Assembly: GCA_964465665.1 (NCBI GenBank)
Contig: CAYXKM010000321.1
Location: forward strand, 1-6,234
DNA: 6,234 nt
DNA from: JAKEGN01 sp964465665
GTDB taxonomy: Bacteria > Pseudomonadota > Gammaproteobacteria > Steroidobacterales > Woeseiaceae
Direction of reading: 5' to 3'
The notes under the pieces are model-generated. The model had not been told where the DNA came from. It saw nothing but the letters and a program-made list of their open reading frames with translations, and did not search any database. Both the position numbers and the translations under genes were made by a program. How positions within the stretch are numbered: the stretch's first letter is position 1; the number at the start of each line of letters is the position of its first letter. This document shows positions 1-5,839 of the stretch, piece by piece.

Positions 1-1412
1 CCCTTGCCGCCGTCGATCAGGACCAGATCCGGGGTCGCTACCTCACCCTTTGCCACGCGCACAAAGCGGCGGCGTATCGCTTCCGCCATTGCCGCATAGT
101 CGTCACCTGCCATGTCGGGCTTGACGTTGAATCGGCGGTAATCACTTTTCACCGGTCCGGCCTGGTTGAACACGACGCAGGAGGCAACCGTCGCTTCACC
201 TGCGGTATGACTCACATCGAAACACTCGATTCGTTGCGGGGCGGCGTCGGACTGCAGGATATCTCCCAGCGCCTCGAATTGCCGCCGCATGTTTGCATTG
301 CTGGCAAGCTTGAGCTTGAGGCCCTGCCCTGCATTGGTCGCCGCCATTTGCAACCAGCGCTGCCGGTCTCCCCGCACTTTGTGACGGATCCTGACCTGCC
401 GTCCGCTGCGCTGAGTGAATTCGGATTCGAGCAACATACGGTCATCGACATCGGTCGGCAGGATGATTTCGGCTGGCGCTTCGCGCCCCAGGTAATACTG
501 GGGCAGAAAGCCCTCGAGTACCTCTTTTGGCGTTGCGTCCAGCCCGATTTTCGGGAAATGGTCGCGGCTGCCAAGGACCGCGCCCTGACGGATGAAAAGC
601 ACCGTGACGCAGTGGACGCCATGTTCCGATGCAATCGCCAGCACATCCAGATCCTTTGCGGCGCTGTTCGAGACATGCTGTTCTGCCTCGATTTGCCGGA
701 TTCTCGAAATCTGGTCCCGGAAACGTGCGGCGCGCTCGTAGTCCTGTGCTGTGGCTGCCTGCTCCATCCTTTCGACCAGAGTATTGATGACCATTCGATT
801 GCGACCTTCCAGAAACTGCATCGCCGCGACGATGTCCTCGGCATACGCCGCCGCATCGATATATCCGACGCAGGGCGCGGTGCAACGCCGAATCTGGTAC
901 TGCAGGCAGGGTCGCGTACGATTGGAAAAATAGTTGTCCTGGCACTGACGGATCATGAACAGCTTCTGCAGCTCGTTGAGGGTCTTGCGCACTGCGCTGG
1001 TACTCGGGTACGGGCCGAAATACTTCCCTGAGCCTTTGCGTGGTCCGCGATGGAATTCCAGGCGGGGAAAAGTGTGCCCGGTCGATACGAAGATATACGG
1101 ATAGCTCTTGTCGTCTCGCAGCGTGACATTGAATTTCGGCTTGTGCTGCTTAATGAGGTTGTATTCGAGCAGCAATGCTTCCGCCTCGGTGGCGGTGACG
1201 GTCACTTCGACATCCCTGACAACGCTCATCAGGGATGCGGTCTTGGCATCCCCCGACGGCCGCTGGAAGTAACTTGCAACACGTTTCTTCAGGTTCTGTG
1301 CTTTACCGACGTAAACGACCTTTCCCCTGTCGTTCAGCATGCGGTACACACCCGGCCGCGAAGTCAGGTTGCGAAGGAATATCCCGGGATCAAATTTCTC
1401 GATTTCGGTCAC
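1..1412 (-). CDS. uvrC: UvrABC excinuclease subunit UvrC (3' end outside window)
   Basis: UvrC makes the dual incisions on either side of a bulky DNA lesion after UvrAB loading, in cytoplasmic nucleotide excision repair. The frame is open from GTG at 1412 to the window edge (470 codons). The family is about 610 residues, so roughly 140 C-terminal residues are missing. Visible in order: a GIY-YIG nuclease domain (GVYRM at 21-25, VVYVGKA at 32-38, Arg44, Glu83 in EALLLE); four cysteines at 157, 169, 177 and 181, spaced exactly as the Fe-S cysteines 154/166/174/178 of E. coli UvrC; a UvrB-binding UVR motif near 207-242; and the start of the RNase H-like nuclease, with Asp399 in CFDVSH, GDDY at 436-439 and Asp467 in LIDGGKG. 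The catalytic histidine and HhH domain lie beyond the edge. An in-frame TAG lies 11 codons upstream and GTG is the only usual start codon between; no clear Shine-Dalgarno is seen. It lies 54 bp after a uracil-DNA glycosylase gene, probably in the same transcript. Confidence 0.96.
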   Translation of the reverse strand, partial: MTEIEKFDPGIFLRNLTSRPGVYRMLNDRGKVVYVGKAQNLKKRVASYFQRPSGDAKTASLMSVVRDVEVTVTATEAEALLLEYNLIKQHKPKFNVTLRDDKSYPYIFVSTGHTFPRLEFHRGPRKGSGKYFGPYPSTSAVRKTLNELQKLFMIRQCQDNYFSNRTRPCLQYQIRRCTAPCVGYIDAAAYAEDIVAAMQFLEGRNRMVINTLVERMEQAATAQDYERAARFRDQISRIRQIEAEQHVSNSAAKDLDVLAIASEHGVHCVTVLFIRQGAVLGSRDHFPKIGLDATPKEVLEGFLPQYYLGREAPAEIILPTDVDDRMLLESEFTQRSGRQVRIRHKVRGDRQRWLQMAATNAGQGLKLKLASNANMRRQFEALGDILQSDAAPQRIECFDVSHTAGEATVASCVVFNQAGPVKSDYRRFNVKPDMAGDDYAAMAEAIRRRFVRVAKGEVATPDLVLIDGGK

Positions 1413-1466
1413 GATCGATGCCAGAGGTGATAACAGGCAATTCTACTATGCGCTATTCGACGCGGC

Positions 1467-2102
1467 TTACTCAGCCAGGAGATTCCGCGTCCGCACAAAT
1501 ATTTCGCGAAACATGCCGGCAGTGAGCCGCCTGGTATTGGTGTTGTAACGGCTGCAGTGATACGAATCCACGAGCTGATGCGTTTCACCTATCCTGTGCA
1601 AGGCCCCGTGTGCAAACGGGTAGTCCGCCTGGCGCAGTTGCATGGCGCGAATCACGGCCCGGTGCGCGATACCGCCGAGAGCAATGACAACGGACAGCCC
1701 TTTCATGCCACGCAATTCGTTTGCCAGAAAGCGGTTGCAGGCATTGATCTCGGAACCGACGGGCTTGTTGTCCGGTGGCAGGCACTTCACCGCATTGCTG
1801 ATGCGACAGTTCTTGAGGTGCAGCCCGTCGTCCGCAGCATGCGATTCCGCCCGGTTGCTGAAGCCGAACTCGTGAAGCATCCGGTACAGGAGTATACCCG
1901 CATGATCTCCGGTAAACGGTCGTCCGGTACGGTTCGCACCATGCATTCCCGGTGCCAGGCCGACGATCAGCAGTCGTGCCCTGGCGTCACCGAATGGCGG
2001 CACCGGTTTGCAGAAGTAGCCGGGATTGTCCTTGGCGACGTGATCAAGGAACTGCGCGAGCCTCGGACATCGCCGGCAATTCCTGTCGTAAACCTCAGTC
2101 AT
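1467..2102 (-). CDS. udgB: Family 5 (UDGb-type) uracil-DNA glycosylase
   Basis: Probable base-excision glycosylase of 211 residues. Family 5 enzymes remove uracil, and often hypoxanthine or other deaminated bases, from DNA. Motif A reads GLAPGMHGANRTGRPFTGD (48-66); the catalytic Asn/Asp of family 1 is replaced by Ala50, the hallmark of family 5. The second motif, SYHCSRYNTNTRRLT (180-194), supplies His182 and Asn187. Cys9 and Cys12 (CRRC), Cys107 in VKCLPPDNKP and Cys122 have the arrangement of the four Fe-S ligands of family 4/5 enzymes; Cys31, Cys99 and Cys183 are extra. In the second motif Arg191 stands where I recall glycine (TGRLT) in relatives. The ATG at 2102 lies inside the icd 3' end, giving an 8-base overlap (ATGACTGA), so translation is probably coupled to icd. 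There is no room for a separate promoter other than inside icd. Family assignment is firm; the exact substrate range is inferred. Confidence 0.92.
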   Translation of the reverse strand: MTEVYDRNCRRCPRLAQFLDHVAKDNPGYFCKPVPPFGDARARLLIVGLAPGMHGANRTGRPFTGDHAGILLYRMLHEFGFSNRAESHAADDGLHLKNCRISNAVKCLPPDNKPVGSEINACNRFLANELRGMKGLSVVIALGGIAHRAVIRAMQLRQADYPFAHGALHRIGETHQLVDSYHCSRYNTNTRRLTAGMFREIFVRTRNLLAE

Positions 2103-3435
2103 CCATATGCCGGATCACGGCCGCGCCAAAGCCACGGGTCCCGACCAGCGTTGCACCGGGAATCAACTGCTCCAGCTCGTGCTCGACTTCCTTGCGATCG
2201 TGCGGCCGGCCCTTGCGTATCGGGCGGTGTATGGCCTCCCGAAGCCTGGCCAGGTCGAAGGTGAGCTCCTTGCCGGCAATCGTGTTGGCGACACCCTTGA
2301 TCACAAGGTCCGCCGCTTCATTCCAGCCGATATAGCGCAGCATCATTTCGCCGGACAGTATCAGTGAGCCGGGATTTACCCGGTCCTTGCCCGCGAAGCC
2401 CGGCGCCGTTCCATGGGTGGCTTCGAAGACTGCCACGCCTTCGCCGATGTTCCCGCCAGGTGCAATGCCGATGCCACCCACCTGTGCTGCCAGGGCATCC
2501 GATATGTAATCGCCGTTCAGATTCAGCGTCGCGATGACATCGTAATCTTCGGGTCGCATGAGTATCTGTTGCAGGAAGTTGTCGGCAATTACGTCCTTTA
2601 TGATGATCTCGTTGCCGGTACGCGGATTTGCGAAGCACAGCCACGGCCCACCGTTTTTCTCGGCAGCACCGAACTCTTCGCGTGCGAGCCGATACCCCCA
2701 TTCACAGAAGGCACCTTCGGTGAATTTCATGATGTTGCCCTTGTGCACGAGAGTGACCGACGACAAGTCACGATCGACACAATACTGGATTGCTTTCCGC
2801 ACGAGGCGTTGCGAGCCTTCCCTCGATACCGGTTTGATGCCGATTCCGGAGCTCAGCGGAAACCGGATCTTTCGCACGCCGAGTTCCTGCTGCAGAAAAT
2901 GAATGAGTTTCTGCACATCCTGCGAGCCGGCCGGGTACTCGATTCCGGCATAGATGTCCTCGGTATTCTCACGAAACACGGTCATGTCGACGAGATTCGA
3001 ATCCTTCATCGGCGTAACTACGCCGGGAAAGTAACGAATCGGCCGGACACAGGCGAACAGGTCCATCGTCTGGCGAATCGACACGTTAAGTGAGCGTATG
3101 CCGCCTCCGACCGGCGTCGTCAACGGGCCTTTGATCGAAACCACGTACTTCTGCAACGCGTGCAAAGTCTCGTCTGGCAAGTAATTGTCGGCGCCGTATA
3201 CTTCGGACGCTTTTTGGCCCGCGTACACCTGCATCCAGCGGATCGCACGTTTGTCGCCGTAGGCATTTGCGACCGCAGCATTCACGACATCGAGCATCAC
3301 CGGCGTGACGTCCACGCCGATGCCGTCACCCTCTATATAGGGGATGATCGGGTAGTTCGGAACATTCAGGGAATGATCACGGTTGACCGCAATCACCTCG
3401 CCATTGGCGGGAACGGCAATTTGATCGTAGTGCAT
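2095..3435 (-). CDS. icd: Isocitrate dehydrogenase (NADP-type family)
   Basis: Homodimeric TCA-cycle enzyme converting isocitrate to 2-oxoglutarate and CO2. I chose the ATG at 3435 (446 residues) because MHYDQIAVPANGEV matches the usual N-terminus of Pseudomonas-type Icd; an upstream in-frame ATG at 3471 would add 12 residues. Neither has a clear Shine-Dalgarno. Numbering from 3435, residues run two ahead of E. coli. Substrate residues are Ser115, Asn117, Arg121, Arg131, Arg155, Tyr162 and Lys232; metal aspartates are 285, 309 and 313. Ser115 corresponds to the AceK phosphorylation site Ser113. Odd points: E. coli Lys344, Tyr345 and Tyr391, which contact the NADP 2'-phosphate, are Gly346, Phe347 and Phe393 here, while Arg292 and Arg395 are kept (Arg294, Arg397). 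About 26 extra charged residues (roughly 400-426) lie just before the conserved C-terminal PGATLVGTRGFGAAVI segment. It follows aceB and overlaps the glycosylase gene. The family is certain; coenzyme preference is not. Confidence 0.96.
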   Translation of the reverse strand: MHYDQIAVPANGEVIAVNRDHSLNVPNYPIIPYIEGDGIGVDVTPVMLDVVNAAVANAYGDKRAIRWMQVYAGQKASEVYGADNYLPDETLHALQKYVVSIKGPLTTPVGGGIRSLNVSIRQTMDLFACVRPIRYFPGVVTPMKDSNLVDMTVFRENTEDIYAGIEYPAGSQDVQKLIHFLQQELGVRKIRFPLSSGIGIKPVSREGSQRLVRKAIQYCVDRDLSSVTLVHKGNIMKFTEGAFCEWGYRLAREEFGAAEKNGGPWLCFANPRTGNEIIIKDVIADNFLQQILMRPEDYDVIATLNLNGDYISDALAAQVGGIGIAPGGNIGEGVAVFEATHGTAPGFAGKDRVNPGSLILSGEMMLRYIGWNEAADLVIKGVANTIAGKELTFDLARLREAIHRPIRKGRPHDRKEVEHELEQLIPGATLVGTRGFGAAVIRHMDD

Positions 3436-3469
3436 GAATGGCAGCTGGCTGTTGACTGAAACGGTGCGC

Positions 3470-3475
3470 ATTGTA
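3470..3475 (-). promoter_or_regulatory. Possible -10 box upstream of icd
   Basis: On the minus strand TACAAT lies just before the chosen icd start at 3435, which would place a transcript start near 3463 with a leader of about 27 bases. The upstream ATG at 3471 overlaps this box, so use of this promoter would force the 3435 start. No good -35 box is seen at 16-18 bp; TTGCTG lies 20 bp away. The call is weak and rests on one hexamer. Confidence 0.22.
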
Positions 3476-3499
3476 CCGGGCAGTCAACGTCGCTACAGC

Positions 3500-3519
3500 A
3501 AAAAAGTTCGGCCTGGCCG
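3500..3519 (-). terminator. Weak hairpin plus T-run after aceB
   Basis: Directly after the aceB stop the minus strand reads CGGCCAGGCCG (a 4-bp GC stem with a 3-base loop), then AAC and six T residues. This has the order of an intrinsic terminator but a short stem, so it is more likely a partial terminator or attenuator between aceB and icd than a full stop. Confidence 0.33.
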
Positions 3520-3520
3520 G

Positions 3521-5122
3521 TTATTCGAGTTCCTCGTAAGCGACGCTGGTCAGGAATGGCACGAACTCGCCGCTGCTGGTTATCTCGTCCAGGAGCCTGG
3601 CCGCTTGCCGGTACTGGCCTTGATCGAAGGATTCGTCCCCTACCGCGGTGCGAATATTAGCCATCTCCTCGCGCAACAGAGCTTTGAAATAGCCGTAGGT
3701 GATGTTACGCCCGCTGTCCTGGACCCCGGTTTCATGGTGTACCCACTGCCAGACCTGCGCTCGTGATATTTCGGCGGTGGCGGCATCTTCCATCAGGTTG
3801 TTTATCGGCACGCAACCATTGCCTGCAAGCCATGCGGCGAGGTACTGCACAGCAATATTGATATTGTCGCGCAGACCCTTTTCCGTAATTCGCCCCTTGG
3901 CAACCTGCAGCAAGTCTGCTGCGGTTACATGCACATCCTCCCTGAGCCGATCGAGTTGGTTCGGTCCTGGCATGTGCTCGTCAAAAATCTGCGTTGCCAG
4001 GGGCACCAGTCCGGGATGTGCGACCCAGGTGCCGTCATGCCCGTCACCGACTTCACGCAGTTTGTCGGCCCGCACTTTCTCCATGGCTCGGTCGTTCGCA
4101 TCGCTGTCGCCCTTGATCGGAATCTGCGCAGCCATGCCACCGATTGCGAGTGCCCCGCGCCGGTGACAGCTGCGGATGACGAGCTGTGAATATGAGCGCA
4201 AGAAGTGCGTCGTCATCGTGACTTCGGCCCGATCAGGCAATACGAATTCCGGATACGCATGGAATTTCTTGATGAAACTGAAGATGTAGTCCCAGCGGCC
4301 GCAATTCTGGCCGACGATGTAATCGCGCAGCTCGTAAAGGATTTCGTCGATTTCAAACGCCGCGAGGATGGTTTCTATCAGCACAGTTACCTTGATCTCA
4401 CCGGCATCGACTGCCCCGTAACGTTCGGAAAATCGAAAGACGTCATTCCACAGTCTGGCTTCGAGGTGCGATTCGAGTTTCGGCAGGTAGAAATACGGAC
4501 CGGTGCCCCCGGACTTCAACAGTCTGGCGTTGTGGAACAGGTACAGGCCGTAATCAACCAGTGCGCCGGGTACGGACTTGCCGTCGTACTGTATGTGCTT
4601 CTCGGGCAGGTGCCAGCCCCTCGGTCGGACGATCAGCGTTGCCGTTTTCTCCTTGAGCCGATACTTCTTGCCACCGCTGTCCAGGGCAATGCTGCCGTCA
4701 ACGGCATCGCGAAGGTTTGCCTGGCCCTGCACGACGTTGTGCCACGTCGGCGTCAGCGAATCCTCGCAGTCCGCCATGAATACCCGCGCGCCGGAATTCA
4801 GGGCATTGATAATCATCTTGCGATCGGTGGGTCCGGTGATTTCGACTCGGCGATCGAGCAGATCCTGCGGGATCGGGCCGACGGTCCAGTCGCCCTCCCG
4901 GATTTCCCGTGTCTCCGCCAGGAAGTCCGGCATGGCGCCGTTGCTTATCGCTTTTTGCCGGTCGATACGTCGTGCCAACATATCATCGACGCGCGTGGTG
5001 AAAGCATTCGCGAGTGCGCCGATGAAATCCAGGGCGTCTTCTCCGAGGATGTCGGCGTGGGCTGGGTCGAGCGGCTGTGTCAGCACAATCTTTGACGTCC
5101 CCCGGTTACTTTTTGACTTCAT
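3521..5122 (-). CDS. aceB: Malate synthase A
   Basis: Condenses glyoxylate with acetyl-CoA to give malate, the second step of the glyoxylate bypass, in the cytoplasm. The 533-residue product has the same length as E. coli AceB and aligns end to end from memory. Key residues are visible: Arg166 in VRPRGWHLPE (164-173), the Mg2+ ligands Glu250 (VLIET) and Asp278 (CGRWDYIFS), GHDGTWVAHPG at 361-371, and the LMEDAATAEISR block (443-454) whose Asp446 should be the catalytic base. The absence of the long insertion domain of the ~720-residue GlcB form makes this isoform A. The ATG at 5122 fits the family start; GGA about 8 bases upstream is a weak ribosome site. A TATAAT box lies 56-61 bases upstream. 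Isocitrate lyase (aceA), usually its neighbour, is not in the window; instead icd follows 85 bp downstream (49 bp if icd starts at 3471). Confidence 0.97.
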   Translation of the reverse strand: MKSKSNRGTSKIVLTQPLDPAHADILGEDALDFIGALANAFTTRVDDMLARRIDRQKAISNGAMPDFLAETREIREGDWTVGPIPQDLLDRRVEITGPTDRKMIINALNSGARVFMADCEDSLTPTWHNVVQGQANLRDAVDGSIALDSGGKKYRLKEKTATLIVRPRGWHLPEKHIQYDGKSVPGALVDYGLYLFHNARLLKSGGTGPYFYLPKLESHLEARLWNDVFRFSERYGAVDAGEIKVTVLIETILAAFEIDEILYELRDYIVGQNCGRWDYIFSFIKKFHAYPEFVLPDRAEVTMTTHFLRSYSQLVIRSCHRRGALAIGGMAAQIPIKGDSDANDRAMEKVRADKLREVGDGHDGTWVAHPGLVPLATQIFDEHMPGPNQLDRLREDVHVTAADLLQVAKGRITEKGLRDNINIAVQYLAAWLAGNGCVPINNLMEDAATAEISRAQVWQWVHHETGVQDSGRNITYGYFKALLREEMANIRTAVGDESFDQGQYRQAARLLDEITSSGEFVPFLTSVAYEELE

Positions 5123-5134
5123 TGTCAGGTTCCA

Positions 5135-5148
5135 TTTCTATTTAGAAA
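5135..5148. promoter_or_regulatory. AT-rich inverted repeat in the aceB leader
   Basis: TTTCTA and TAGAAA form a perfect 6-bp inverted repeat separated by 2 bases, 13 bases upstream of the aceB ATG and downstream of the likely -10 box. It stands out from GC-rich surroundings and has the size of a dimeric repressor half-site pair. I do not recognise it as a known operator, and AT-rich palindromes of this size also occur by chance. Confidence 0.25.
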
Positions 5149-5177
5149 CAATGCTTTGCCAAGGTTACATAAACCAG

Positions 5178-5183
5178 ATTATA
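5178..5183 (-). promoter_or_regulatory. Likely aceB promoter (-10 box)
   Basis: A perfect sigma-70 -10 hexamer, TATAAT, lies on the minus strand upstream of aceB, predicting a start near 5171 and a leader of about 49 bases. At the expected -35 position the sequence is CGCTGC or similar, far from TTGACA, so an activator may be needed. The box sits in an AT-rich island within the divergent aceB/rluE control region. It would probably drive the whole aceB-icd-udgB-uvrC run. Confidence 0.45.
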
Positions 5184-5257
5184 GGCTGCATCAGGGCGAC
5201 GCAGCGCGCGAGGATACCCTCGCATGCCGCAAGGCACAACGCAAAAGGCGGCTGACC

Positions 5258-5263
5258 TATACT
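5258..5263 (+). promoter_or_regulatory. Possible rluE promoter (-10 box)
   Basis: TATACT lies 6 bases before the GTG at 5270. A transcript starting the usual 7 bases after the box would begin at the GTG itself, giving a leaderless message. No TTGACA-like -35 box is evident. If rluE instead starts at TTG 5156, this box is inside the coding region and meaningless. Confidence 0.3.
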
Positions 5264-5269
5264 CCGCCC

Positions 5270-5836
5270 GTGCCGCTGATCCTCTTCAACAAACCGTTTC
5301 GGGTGCTCAGCCAGTTCCGCGATACCGACGGCCGCGCGACGCTGGCCGATTTCATCGCTCTGCCCGGAGTCTATCCCTGCGGACGCCTTGATTACGACAG
5401 TGAAGGTCTCATGCTGCTGACCGACGACGGGCGTCTGCAGGCGAGAATAACGGAGCCCGCTTCAAAGCTCGCCAAAACCTATCTGGCGCAGGTCGAAGGT
5501 ATACCGGACTCGCAACAACTGGTCGCGCTGACCACGGGCGTATTGTTGAAAGATGGCAAGGCGAGGGCTCTCGATGCGCGTGTGATCGACTGTCCGGCAG
5601 CGCTATGGCCGCGGGATCCGCCGATACGGGTGCGCGCAAGTATACCGACCGGCTGGCTGCAGATCTCGATCGATGAGGGCCGGAACCGGCAGGTTCGCCG
5701 CATGACGGCTGCGGTCGGTTTACCGACGCTGCGCCTAATCCGTCAGCGTATAGGCCCGTGGTCGCTCGATGCCCTGCAATCGGGCGAAAGCCGCGTACTT
5801 TCAAACGACGATGGCTGGGAGGCGCTGCAGCACTGA
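5270..5836 (+). CDS. rluE: 23S rRNA pseudouridine synthase, RluE-like
   Basis: Isomerises a uridine to pseudouridine in 23S rRNA (position 2457 for E. coli RluE). From GTG 5270 the product has 188 residues: LILFNKPFRVLSQF at 3-16; the catalytic motif GRLDYDSEGL at 38-47 with Asp41 as the nucleophile; WPRDPPIR at 113-120; and the C-terminal EGRNRQVRRMTAAVG at 136-150 typical of the RsuA/RluB/E/F family. There is no S4 domain, as in RluE and unlike RluB/RluF. The frame is open back to TTG 5156 (226 residues), and the added tail contains a basic KAQRKRR stretch comparable in place to the basic tail of E. coli RluE. However, its first dozen codons look non-coding and cover the aceB -10 box, so I prefer GTG 5270. 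It is divergent from aceB and convergent with the DAHP synthase. Function is firm; the start is not. Confidence 0.93.
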   Translation: MPLILFNKPFRVLSQFRDTDGRATLADFIALPGVYPCGRLDYDSEGLMLLTDDGRLQARITEPASKLAKTYLAQVEGIPDSQQLVALTTGVLLKDGKARALDARVIDCPAALWPRDPPIRVRASIPTGWLQISIDEGRNRQVRRMTAAVGLPTLRLIRQRIGPWSLDALQSGESRVLSNDDGWEALQH

Positions 5837-5839
5837 CAC

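Noticed and set aside
207..1031. Long plus-strand open frame of 274 codons opposite uvrC
   Set aside because: It is antisense to an unmistakable UvrC frame with all family motifs; its translation shows no recognisable domain. The minus-strand frames at 212-856 and 442-945 are also out-of-frame shadows of uvrC.
1413..1466. Promoter for uvrC in the udgB-uvrC gap (TAGAAT near 1434)
   Set aside because: The hexamer has no -35 partner at 16-18 bp and the gap is short, so co-transcription with udgB is simpler.
2095..2260. icd 3' end as a phage attachment site
   Set aside because: Element e14 and phage 21 integrate in the icd 3' end of E. coli, which made the altered C-terminus here suspicious. 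However, there is no integrase, no duplicated icd fragment, and the next gene overlaps icd directly, so nothing shows an integration.
1557..2264. Plus-strand open frame of 235 codons across udgB and the icd end
   Set aside because: It spans the opposite strand of two well-supported genes and has no recognisable product.
4205..5095. Plus-strand open frame of 296 codons opposite aceB
   Set aside because: Antisense shadow of a full-length malate synthase; GC-rich codon bias on the true strand keeps stops rare in this frame. No domain is recognisable.
5185..5205. GCTGC...GCAGC hairpin as a terminator or riboswitch
   Set aside because: A 5-bp stem with an 11-base loop and no T-run is too weak to call as an RNA element; it is mentioned only as part of the control-region observation.
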